From Nonomuraea jabiensis (GTDB taxonomy: Bacteria > Actinomycetota > Actinomycetes > Streptosporangiales > Streptosporangiaceae): a stretch of 64,000 nucleotides of DNA. Numbering within the stretch: the first letter of the stretch is position 1; each line of letters begins with the position of its first letter. The position numbers and the translations under genes are program-made. The stretch is taken from positions 310,001 through 374,000 of the forward strand of contig NZ_JACHMB010000001.1 of assembly GCF_014204795.1 (NCBI RefSeq), read 5' to 3'. Below the pieces are notes generated by a model that saw nothing but the letters and a program-made list of their open reading frames with translations, ran no database searches and was not told the origin of the DNA. Of the stretch, positions 16,705 through 24,989 are shown in pieces.

Positions 16705-18543
16705 ATGCTGGACGAAGAGTCGGGAAATGCCCACTCCTTTCAGGTCGACCTGCGAGGACTTGTTGATCTCCTGTCCCACCACCTTTATTCCAGTCCGCGC
16801 GTCTATCTGAGAGAGCTGCTGCAGAACGCGGTCGACGCGGTGACAGCGCGGCAGCGGATGGACCCGACGGCGTCCACCGCCATCCGGATCACGGTGAACG
16901 AGGCGGGGCTGCGGATCGATGATCCGGGCATCGGCTTGACGGAGGCGGACGTCCATCGTTTCCTCGCGACCATCGGCCGGTCATCGAAGCGCGATGACCT
17001 GGAAGGGGCTCGCCGCGAGTTCCTCGGCCAGTTCGGCATCGGCCTCCTGGCCTGCTTCACCGTCGCCGAGCGGATCCAGGTGATCAGCCGTTCTGCCGCC
17101 GTCCCGGATGCACCGGGCATCGAGTGGCTGGCCACGTCCGACGGGACGTACTCGGTCCGGCGGCTTGCGCCGCATGAGCGCACCGTTCCCGGAACGACCG
17201 TGTGCCTGACGCCACGAGCGGGAGCCGAACGGTGGTTCGCCCCGGACGTGGTCACTGACCTTGCCCGCGACTTCGGTTCGCTGCTGCCGTACGAGGTGAC
17301 GGTCGACACGAGTGGGCGGACGATCCGCACCACGGACAGTCCGCCGGTGTGGGACCGCTTCTACGATTCGGCCGCCGCACGCCGGGCCGCGCTGATCGAG
17401 TACGGCGAGCGCGCGCTCGGCTTCACCGCGCTCGACGTCGTCGAACTCGACGTGGAGCTGGCCGGGATCAGAGGCGCCGCCTACGTGTTGCCGCAGCCGG
17501 CAAATCCGGCCGACAGTGGCCGCCACCGCGTCTACCTGAAGGGCATGCTGCTCAACGACGCGACCACCGGCCTACTCCCTGACTGGGCGTTCTTCGTCCG
17601 CTGCGTGATCGATACGGACACGCTGCGCCCGACCGCATCCCGTGAAGGTCTGTACGAGGATGAGACGCTGGTCGCGGTCCGCGAGGCGCTGGGTGTCCGG
17701 CTACGTGACTGGCTCACCGGGCTGGCCGCGCAGGAGCCGCAGCGCCTGGCCGCGTTCCTCGCTGTGCACAGCCTCGGGGTGAAGGCGATGGCCAGGCATG
17801 ACGTCGAGCTGTTCCGGATCATGCTGCCGTACCTCACGTTGGAGACGACCGACGGTCACATCACGTTGGCCGAGGTCGCCAGGAGACACCCCGTGGTCCG
17901 GATCACGCCCACAGTTGAGGAGTTCCGGCAGATCGCGCCGATCGCGGCCGCCCACGGCGTGGGGGTCGTCAACGGGGGTTACACCTACGACAGCGAGCTG
18001 GTCGCGCTGCTCCCTGAGGTCATGCCGGGGGTGGTGGTCGAGGAGCTCGGTTCGGACGTGGTCACCGCCGCGCTCGACCCGGTTGACAGCGCGAATGAGC
18101 TGGCCATGGCCGGGTTCTTGGCGATGGCACGCTCCACGCTTGACCCGCTGGGCTGCGATGTGATCCTTCGTGCGTTCTTTCCGGCGTCGGTGTCCGCTCT
18201 GCATCTGGACTCCCGCGCGGCGCGCAACGAACGAACCCGCGCGGAGATCGCCGCCGACGCGGACGACCTGTGGGCCGAGATCCTGGGCGCGCTCAAGTCC
18301 ACCGAGCCTCGCGCGCAACTCGTACTCAACCACCGCAGCCCGGTGGTCCGCCGACTTGCGACGATCAGCGATCGTGCACTGCTCGTCACCGCCATCGAGG
18401 CGCTGTACGGCCAGGCGCTGCTGATGACGCATCGGCCCCTGCGGTCGGTCGACACCGCACTGCTCAACCGCGCCTTCGACGAGCTGCTCGGCTGGGCCTC
18501 CCAGAACGTGACCGAATCCACTGATGAGGATGGCGAAGCATGA
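16705..18543 (+). CDS. HSP90-like (HtpG-type) GHKL ATPase
   Basis: 612 aa. The N-terminal Bergerat ATP-binding fold is complete: motif N with catalytic Glu37 and Asn41 (RELLQNAVDA), motif DDPGIGLTEADV (~76-87), GRSSKR lid residues and GQFGIGLLACF (~113-123). The middle domain (residues ~215-330) has HtpG-like phrases, including VYLKGMLLND, DWAFFVRCVIDTDTLRPTASRE and 'LYEDE'. The C-terminal third diverges from canonical HtpG and ends in helices, so it is a family member rather than the housekeeping chaperone. Its stop overlaps the next ATG by 4 bp (ATGA), so the TPR protein is translationally coupled and is a likely partner. Start is ATG 16705. Confidence 0.82.
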   Translation: MLDEESGNAHSFQVDLRGLVDLLSHHLYSSPRVYLRELLQNAVDAVTARQRMDPTASTAIRITVNEAGLRIDDPGIGLTEADVHRFLATIGRSSKRDDLEGARREFLGQFGIGLLACFTVAERIQVISRSAAVPDAPGIEWLATSDGTYSVRRLAPHERTVPGTTVCLTPRAGAERWFAPDVVTDLARDFGSLLPYEVTVDTSGRTIRTTDSPPVWDRFYDSAAARRAALIEYGERALGFTALDVVELDVELAGIRGAAYVLPQPANPADSGRHRVYLKGMLLNDATTGLLPDWAFFVRCVIDTDTLRPTASREGLYEDETLVAVREALGVRLRDWLTGLAAQEPQRLAAFLAVHSLGVKAMARHDVELFRIMLPYLTLETTDGHITLAEVARRHPVVRITPTVEEFRQIAPIAAAHGVGVVNGGYTYDSELVALLPEVMPGVVVEELGSDVVTAALDPVDSANELAMAGFLAMARSTLDPLGCDVILRAFFPASVSALHLDSRAARNERTRAEIAADADDLWAEILGALKSTEPRAQLVLNHRSPVVRRLATISDRALLVTAIEALYGQALLMTHRPLRSVDTALLNRAFDELLGWASQNVTESTDEDGEA

Positions 18544-21155
18544 ACGTCGCCGAGATCCGCGACGCCCTGCATCAGACCTACGCGCTGCCGGGCGGACGCC
18601 AGAAAGCCGAACGCCTGGAACTGCTCGCCACCGCCGCCAAGGCGGCCGAGGACCGGTCGCTGGAAGCCGAGGTACTGCTCACCCTCATCCAGGCCTACGA
18701 GTACGGCGCCGAACGTGACCGCATGCCGGTCGCGTTCGGACGGCTCCTGCGGATTCACGACGACTTCCCCGCAGAGGTGGGCACGTTCAGCCATCGCATC
18801 CACTGGCAGCTCAAGTGGATGAGCTACAACCTCATCTGCAACCCGGCCGTGCCGCTGGCGACCATCCACCGCTGGCTCGACGAGCTGCAGAACCGCTACC
18901 GGCAGCGCGGATACAGCCCGCGCCCGGTGCTCTCCCTGCGTTCGCTGCTGGCGCAGAACCTCGGCGACGACGAGACGGCAGCGGCGGCGATGGAGTCGTC
19001 GATCTCCGCTCCACGCGACCAGATGGCCGACTGTGACGCCTGCGAGCGCAACGACTGGGGCACGTGGCGCGTCTTGGCGGGTGATGACACGGGGGCGTTG
19101 GACTACTGGGCGCCGCTGATCGACGGCGAGCGGTCATGTGCGGAGGAGCCGCACAGGGTCCTGGCCAAAGCGCTGCTTCCCCTGCTGCGCACCGGACGAA
19201 CCGAGGACGCCCGCAGCGCCTTCCTCAAGGGATACTCTCTGGTCCGCCACAATGTCAGCCTGCGCGAGTCGGTCGGTTACCACATCGAGTTCTGCGCCCT
19301 GACCGGCAACGAGGCGCGTGGCCTGGAGATCCTGAACGAGCACGCGTCCTGGCTCATGACGCAACACGAGGACGTCTCGCAGCGGGTCGGCTTCGTGAGC
19401 GGGGTCGTCGTACTGCTCCGCCGCCTGGTCATGCTGGGCCACGGCGGCATCCGGATCGGCGACCTGACTCTTGAGACGACGCTCGCCAGGTTGGAACAGG
19501 AGATCAGCGAGCTGGGCGCCCGCTATGACGCGCGCAACGGCAGCGGCGTCTTCAGCGAGCGGGTCGCCAAGCGTCTCGCCCAGGAGCCGTTGGCGGATCG
19601 GCTGCCGCTCGGCCTCCCGGCGACGCTGCCGCAGCCGGCCGGTCGTGCCGTACCGGTCCCGCCGAAGGGCACCGATTCGAGGCTCGACGACCTGGTCGCA
19701 GCAGCGCGGCGCCTGTCCGAGACGCGTCATCCCCACGCCGACAGAGCGTGGGAACGAGTCGCGGCCAGTGAGCTGCCGCTGCCCGAGATCGTTGCCGCGG
19801 AGGTCGAGTACGCCCGAGCGCTCTCCCTGCTGGACTCCGACCCCGGCGCGGCCTACGACGCGCTGCAGGCTGTCGCCGAGAGCTTCGACCGGCTCGCCGA
19901 CACTGCCAAGGCTCTGCAGGCTCGCGCCGCCGCGGCCCTGGCGCGCTTCCGGACCGGGGATCAGGCCGGAGGCGAGGCATTGGCGGAAGGCGTCACGGCG
20001 CAGGCGGAAAGCGCGTACGCGGCCGGAAAGCTCACCTCGGGCGAATACCTGACCGTGCGAAGAGCCGGTCCCCTCATGGCAATGGCGGCGCTGGGGCAGC
20101 AGGACAACCCGGCCGAGGCCGAGCTCAAGGCCACCCATGCGCTGCTGGAGGCCGAACTCGCCGTGGCGGTGGAGCTCGCGGTGACCGAGCGCATGGCCAT
20201 GTATCACGAGCTGCTGGCCCAGATCTCCTTCCCGCTCGGCGATGCGGACGGCGCGCGTGCCCATCTGCAGGCCGCCGTGACGGGTTATCTCGAAGCCGGG
20301 CAGCCGTGGCGCGCCGCGAATCCCGCCTCCCTGCTCGGCGAGCTCGCCCTCGGGAGCGACGATCCGAAGGCGGCCGAGGAGTTCGCGTCGAAGGCGATCT
20401 CGTACGGCGCCGATCTCGTCCCGCCCGACCAGACCGCCCAACTGAGCTCCCTGCTCGTCGAGGCCATCTCGAGACAGCCCGGCCGTGAACGCGACCTGGT
20501 CGGCGCGGCACTGGCCGCGGCCGCCCGCTGGAACGGCCTGTCCGAACCCGACACCCTGCACAACACCTTCACGGCGGCGCGCGCCTATCACCGTCTCGAG
20601 AGGTATGCCGAAGCGGTGGCACTGTTCGAGGACGTGATCCCGAAGGTGGAGATCCCTTACGACGCACCGGTCATCGCGATGACCCGGGGACAATACGGCG
20701 CGTCCCTGCACGAGCTGGGCCGCCACCGCGAGGCCGCTGAGCAGTTTCTCAAAGGTGCGGAACTGATCCAGAATAATTCGGACCAGCAAGCCATGCATGC
20801 CGAACTGGCCTGGTCCGCCGCCGAAGCACTGCAGTATTCCGGACAGACCACGGAAGCGCTGGCCGCCTATCAGCGGGCGGCCGCGCTCTGGACCGAACTC
20901 GGCCAACTCACCCCGCGCGTACGCTGCCTTCGGTCGGCGGCCTGGTTGCTGCGCTACATGGCCGAGCCTGATTCCGAGGAGCACCAGGATGCGGAACGGC
21001 CCGGCGTCGCCGAGATGCGTGCGGTCCTCGCCGAACTGGTAGAGCTGGCCGAGCACAGCCCGTCCGAGGAGGTGCTGGCGGAGCTCGCGGAGACGCAGAA
21101 GCAGCTCGAGCAGATGATCACGGACCGCTTCGACGAGTACGGCGACGTCGACTAG
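18540..21155 (+). CDS. Large TPR-repeat protein coupled to the HSP90-like ATPase
   Basis: 871 aa, almost entirely alpha-helical, with no signal peptide, membrane segment or catalytic domain. TPR-like helix pairs run throughout, clearest at residues ~490-860 (for example FTAARAYHRLERYAEAVALFEDVI, LHELGRHREAAEQFLKGAELI, EALQYSGQTTEALAAYQRAAALWTELGQ). A CDACERNDWG patch lies near residue 165. The ATG overlaps the preceding stop by 4 bp. TPR proteins are classic HSP90 partners, and strict coupling suggests they work as a pair. There is no canonical HSP90 C-terminal EEVD to bind a TPR clamp, so any contact must differ from the eukaryotic case. Confidence 0.75.
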   Translation: MNVAEIRDALHQTYALPGGRQKAERLELLATAAKAAEDRSLEAEVLLTLIQAYEYGAERDRMPVAFGRLLRIHDDFPAEVGTFSHRIHWQLKWMSYNLICNPAVPLATIHRWLDELQNRYRQRGYSPRPVLSLRSLLAQNLGDDETAAAAMESSISAPRDQMADCDACERNDWGTWRVLAGDDTGALDYWAPLIDGERSCAEEPHRVLAKALLPLLRTGRTEDARSAFLKGYSLVRHNVSLRESVGYHIEFCALTGNEARGLEILNEHASWLMTQHEDVSQRVGFVSGVVVLLRRLVMLGHGGIRIGDLTLETTLARLEQEISELGARYDARNGSGVFSERVAKRLAQEPLADRLPLGLPATLPQPAGRAVPVPPKGTDSRLDDLVAAARRLSETRHPHADRAWERVAASELPLPEIVAAEVEYARALSLLDSDPGAAYDALQAVAESFDRLADTAKALQARAAAALARFRTGDQAGGEALAEGVTAQAESAYAAGKLTSGEYLTVRRAGPLMAMAALGQQDNPAEAELKATHALLEAELAVAVELAVTERMAMYHELLAQISFPLGDADGARAHLQAAVTGYLEAGQPWRAANPASLLGELALGSDDPKAAEEFASKAISYGADLVPPDQTAQLSSLLVEAISRQPGRERDLVGAALAAAARWNGLSEPDTLHNTFTAARAYHRLERYAEAVALFEDVIPKVEIPYDAPVIAMTRGQYGASLHELGRHREAAEQFLKGAELIQNNSDQQAMHAELAWSAAEALQYSGQTTEALAAYQRAAALWTELGQLTPRVRCLRSAAWLLRYMAEPDSEEHQDAERPGVAEMRAVLAELVELAEHSPSEEVLAELAETQKQLEQMITDRFDEYGDVD

Positions 21156-21393
21156 CGTGCGGGCACGGTCAGAGTGATCGCGGCCAAGGTCAGCGCATCG
21201 GCGTCGGGGAACTGTCCTGAGGGAAGTGCGCCGAAATCCTGTCCTCACGCCCGCTGACCATCACCCCAAAGCGGAACAGATAAGTCCCAGCCGCCGATGT
21301 GCGTACTTCTCACTTACGCGGCTGCTTCTCGTCGCCCATGATGGACATGGACTCACGGATGACCAGATCTCCTGTCACGATAAGGAAGGCATC

Positions 21394-23385
21394 ATGCCCC
21401 CTTCCATCGTCGGACACGACGGCCCCCTCACCGACCGCCACTTCCCGCTCGGTGACACGCCGACCACCTTCGGCCGCAGGCAAGACTGCAACGTGGTGCT
21501 CTCCAGCGAACGAGCTTCGCGCCGCCACGCCGAGATACGCCACGAGGCAGGGCGTTACATCCTGCACGACCTGGGAAGCCGGAACGGAACGCTGGTCAAC
21601 GGCAGGCGCGTCACCTCACAGGTGCTCCAACCGGGCGACCTGATCACGATCGGCGACGAGCAGTTCCGCTTCCTGCCCTCCGACGACGTCGCGACGGTCT
21701 ACGGCGTATCCCCGTTGCTGCAGGCGAGGGGACCCGCCCCGTCGGTCGATCCGGGGCCGGTACTCCGGGTGACCGTCTCCGGCGGTGGGCCCGTCGGGCT
21801 GAGCTTCGCGCTCCTCCTGGAGCACCTCATGGGATCACGGGTCGTCGTCACTGTTTACGACGGCCGCTGGACCCAGGACGGTGCTCAGGTCGCGTGGAAG
21901 GGGCAAGATCAGGGCAATGTACGGCGCCAGCAGGTCGTCACGGTTCAGAGCCGCCAGTACCTGAACCTCCCGGACCCGGTGCAGGCTCGGCTGTTCAAGC
22001 CCGGGGCGTACTCCGAGATGTGGCCGCCCGGCCCCGACTCCATCCGCGGACACGCCCCGCGCAACCTGCGCATCGCCTACATCGAGGACACGCTCCTGGA
22101 GATGGCCGGCGAGAAGTCCGACCGCATCCGGCTCGTCCCCACCCGCTTCGATCCCGACGAGCATGGCGACAGCGCGAAGCAGGATCATGTGCTCGCCATC
22201 TGCGAGGGTGGCCGTTCGCGCACGCGGGAGCATTTCACCGGCAAGTTCGGCACCGCCGACAGCTCGATCTACTCCCTGAACGGCAAGCACCTGCAGGATG
22301 TCGTGCTGGGCTTACGCGTCAAGTCCGACCTGCCCGACGCCATGTCGGTCCTGCTGACCGTGGCCCAGAACCGCTACCTGCTCAACGCCCTGGGCGGCGA
22401 GGGTTTCCTCAACATGCGGCTCACCGACGAGGAAGCCGCGGAGGTCATCGGCATCGATCCCGTACGTCGCGTGTTCGAGGAGTGTGTCGCCGCCAACCCG
22501 TGCATGATGGGCCGCACCGACGACGGCGACTTCCACTGCTCCACGCACGGCACCTTGTTCCTGCCCGCCCTGCTCAAAGGGTCCGCCCTGTGGCGGCGGG
22601 TGCAGGAAGGGCTGGCGATGTTCGGCGTGGCCGAGTACAACCTCAGCGCCGTCACCGCCTTCCGGCTCGACATGGTGCAGCGGCCGCGCTTCACCGCGCG
22701 CCTGCACGCCCCTACGTCCACCACTCCGGGCACGTACGGCTTCCTGCTCGGCGACGCCGCCAACGCCATCCACTTCTGGCCGGGGCGCGGGCTCAACAGC
22801 GGGCTGGCCTCGGCCATCTCTCTGGCCCGGTCGCTCAGCCAGGCCTGGCGCGGGCGGCCCTTCCGCGACGCGGACTTCATCCGTCACGAGGCAGCCATGG
22901 CGATGCTCCAGTACCGGCACAAGAGCCGTGCCTGGCAGGCGATGGTCACTACCGACGAGGACGGCGTCACCCGTGCCATCAAGGACAACATCGCCGAAGG
23001 CTGCGCCGACGCGCAGGCCGCTCCGAGTTCCGACGCGCAGGTCGCGGCGGACATCGACACACTGATGAACCGGCTCGGGAACATCCGGGGCCGTCTGTCA
23101 CAGCGCGTCTCCGGCCTGCCCGACGACGCCGCCCTGCGGGCCCACCTCGGCCGGCTGTCGGCTGAGACTCTGCGCATCCTGGTCATCAGCGACGCGTGGG
23201 ACACCGTGGTCATGGGCGGCGAAGAGGTCGACATCGACATCTTCTACCGCGAGGAGCCCGCGTCCGCTCCGGGTGGAGAACCTGTGTGGGCTCCACGCCT
23301 CGCCAGCGAGCGCGAACAGCACACCAGGCTGATCTCCAGGTCGACAAGCCGATCGCCACGGCCAGCGGCACCGGCCCCATGGTAG
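21394..23385 (+). CDS. FHA domain fused to an FAD-dependent monooxygenase
   Basis: 663 aa from ATG 21394, which has AAGGAAGG 5-6 bp upstream; the open frame before it is not protein-like. Residues ~18-90 are a complete FHA phosphothreonine-binding domain (TTFGRRQDCNVVLSSERASRRHAEI then DLGSRNGTLVNG). Residues ~120-560 are a group A flavin monooxygenase-like domain: the Rossmann start VTVSGGGPVGLSFALLLEH, and the second FAD motif FLLGDAANAIHFWPGRGLNSGLASAISLARSL. The C-terminal ~100 residues are helical and unassigned. FHA implies recruitment to a Ser/Thr-kinase-phosphorylated partner. It lies 238 bp after the HSP90/TPR pair on the same strand, so membership of that operon is possible but unproven. 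Confidence 0.8.
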   Translation: MPPSIVGHDGPLTDRHFPLGDTPTTFGRRQDCNVVLSSERASRRHAEIRHEAGRYILHDLGSRNGTLVNGRRVTSQVLQPGDLITIGDEQFRFLPSDDVATVYGVSPLLQARGPAPSVDPGPVLRVTVSGGGPVGLSFALLLEHLMGSRVVVTVYDGRWTQDGAQVAWKGQDQGNVRRQQVVTVQSRQYLNLPDPVQARLFKPGAYSEMWPPGPDSIRGHAPRNLRIAYIEDTLLEMAGEKSDRIRLVPTRFDPDEHGDSAKQDHVLAICEGGRSRTREHFTGKFGTADSSIYSLNGKHLQDVVLGLRVKSDLPDAMSVLLTVAQNRYLLNALGGEGFLNMRLTDEEAAEVIGIDPVRRVFEECVAANPCMMGRTDDGDFHCSTHGTLFLPALLKGSALWRRVQEGLAMFGVAEYNLSAVTAFRLDMVQRPRFTARLHAPTSTTPGTYGFLLGDAANAIHFWPGRGLNSGLASAISLARSLSQAWRGRPFRDADFIRHEAAMAMLQYRHKSRAWQAMVTTDEDGVTRAIKDNIAEGCADAQAAPSSDAQVAADIDTLMNRLGNIRGRLSQRVSGLPDDAALRAHLGRLSAETLRILVISDAWDTVVMGGEEVDIDIFYREEPASAPGGEPVWAPRLASEREQHTRLISRSTSRSPRPAAPAPW

Positions 23386-23473
23386 ACATCGCAGCTCACT
23401 GCTTCTGTCGAGGGCTCCACCTCCGTCCGGAGCTGGATAGGCTCCAAGCCATGGCCTCGATTGACGTGACCCG

Positions 23474-24856
23474 GTGAGCGCCACCCGTCTGCTGGTCATC
23501 GGAGCCGATGCAGCAGGGATGAGTGCGGCGCACCAGGCGATCCGGGCGGCCGGGAGCAAGCTGGCGGTGACCGCGCTGGAGGCGACCGGCGATACGTCGT
23601 ACTCCGCCTGTGGCATCCCCTACTGGGTCGCCGGAGACGTGTCCAGTGGCAACGACCTGGTGGCCCGCACCGCCGAGGAGCACCGGGCAGCCGGGATCGA
23701 CCTGCGGCTCGGCGCCACCGCGACCGGGATCGACCGACAGGCCCGCACCGTCACCTACCAGGATGCCGACGGTGAGCAGGTGTTGGGCTACGACGAGCTG
23801 GTGATCGCGACCGGTGCGTCGGCCGTGGTGCCGGACTGGGCCGTCCACCCCGGCACCGGGCAACGGTACGCCGGCGTCGCGCCGGTCAAAACGCTCACCG
23901 ACGGCGCTGCCTGGCTGGACCTGCTCGTGAGACTGCCCAAGGGCAGTGGCCGGGTGGTCGTCGCAGGCGGCGGCTACATCGGCGTCGAGATGGCCGAGGC
24001 CGCCAGGAGGCGTGGCTGCGAGGTCACCGTGATCACCCGGACTCGGGTGATGAGTTCCCTGGACCCGGACCTGTCCGCGCGCGTCGAGAAGGGGATGCAC
24101 GAGGCGGGAGTCCGAGTCGTGGTCGGCTCACCGGTCGTGCGGCTGGACGTGGCGGACGGACGGGTGCGTGGCGTGTACACCGCGGAAGGCGAGCGCTATC
24201 CGGCGGACCTGGTCGTGCTGGCGCTGGGGATCACGCCGAACACCGCTTACCTTGACCTCGACAAGTTGCCGAGCGGCCCCAATGGCGGTCTGCGACCCGA
24301 GCCGGACGGGAGCCTGGCCGACGGGATCTGGGCCGCCGGTGATTGCTGCGAGACCCGGCATCGGCTCACCGGCTCGTGGACCTACATGCCGCTCGGCACC
24401 CATGCCAACAAGCAGGGCCGGATCGTCGGCACCAACCTCGTCACACCAGGCGCGCTGCGGTTCGGCGGCGTGCTGGGCACCGCGATCACCCGATTCGCCG
24501 AGGGCCCGACCTACTTGGAGATCGCCCGTACCGGTCTGAACGAGCGTGAGGCGGCCGCCGCCGGCATCGAGGTGACGTCCCTGGTCACCGAAGGCAGCAC
24601 GGCCAGCGGCTACATGAGCGAGGCCGACCCGGTCGCGGTGAAGTTGCTGGCGGCGCCGTCGGACCATCGGCTGTTGGGCGCGCAGATCGTTGGGGGGCGT
24701 GGCGCGGGCAAACGTATCGACACCGTTGCCACCGCGTTGTGGCACGGCGCGACCGTTGATGACCTGGCCTGGTCCGACTTGTCGTACGCGCCGCCGTTCG
24801 CCACCGCGTGGGACATCGTGCAGGTCGCGGCCCGGCGGCTGGCCGACCAGCTGTAA
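23474..24856 (+). CDS. CoA-disulfide reductase / NADH oxidase-type flavoprotein
   Basis: 460 aa, typical for this pyridine nucleotide-disulfide oxidoreductase group. FAD site GADAAGMSAA (residues 10-19), the single redox-active Cys46 in SYSACGIPYWVAG, NAD site VVAGGGYIGVEMAEAA (~153-168), second FAD motif GIWAAGDCCE (~278) and a C-terminal dimerisation domain (YAPPFATAWDIVQVAARR) are all present. One conserved Cys in SxxxCGIPY marks the CoA-disulfide reductase/NADH oxidase class, which keeps low-molecular-weight thiols or persulfides reduced. The start is GTG 23474. It ends in a stem-loop at 24858-24874 and is separate from the following lyase gene. Confidence 0.85.
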   Translation: MSATRLLVIGADAAGMSAAHQAIRAAGSKLAVTALEATGDTSYSACGIPYWVAGDVSSGNDLVARTAEEHRAAGIDLRLGATATGIDRQARTVTYQDADGEQVLGYDELVIATGASAVVPDWAVHPGTGQRYAGVAPVKTLTDGAAWLDLLVRLPKGSGRVVVAGGGYIGVEMAEAARRRGCEVTVITRTRVMSSLDPDLSARVEKGMHEAGVRVVVGSPVVRLDVADGRVRGVYTAEGERYPADLVVLALGITPNTAYLDLDKLPSGPNGGLRPEPDGSLADGIWAAGDCCETRHRLTGSWTYMPLGTHANKQGRIVGTNLVTPGALRFGGVLGTAITRFAEGPTYLEIARTGLNEREAAAAGIEVTSLVTEGSTASGYMSEADPVAVKLLAAPSDHRLLGAQIVGGRGAGKRIDTVATALWHGATVDDLAWSDLSYAPPFATAWDIVQVAARRLADQL

Positions 24857-24857
24857 G

Positions 24858-24874
24858 CCACTGCTCCACAGTGG
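24858..24874 (+). terminator. Small stem-loop after the CoA-disulfide reductase gene
   Basis: CCACTG (24858-24863) and CAGTGG (24869-24874) form a perfect 6-bp stem around a 5-nt loop, starting 1 bp after the stop codon. There is no T-run, as is usual for actinomycete terminators. Confidence 0.45.
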
Positions 24875-24921
24875 GCAAACCTCAAACCCTCGCGACCTCA
24901 CAAGGCCTTGACGCGGAAATG

Positions 24922-24955
24922 TGAACGTTCATACTCTTCGAACGATTAGATCGTT
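24922..24955 (+). promoter_or_regulatory. Palindromes upstream of the rhamnogalacturonan lyase gene
   Basis: TGAACGTTCA (24922-24931) is a perfect 10-bp palindrome of the kind bound by LacI-family sugar regulators. A second inverted repeat, AACGAT TAG ATCGTT, lies at 24941-24955. Both are 35-70 bp before the lyase start. No LacI gene lies nearby. Confidence 0.45.
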
Positions 24956-24989
24956 TCAACGCCAAACGGCGCCCCCGAGGAGCACCCCC

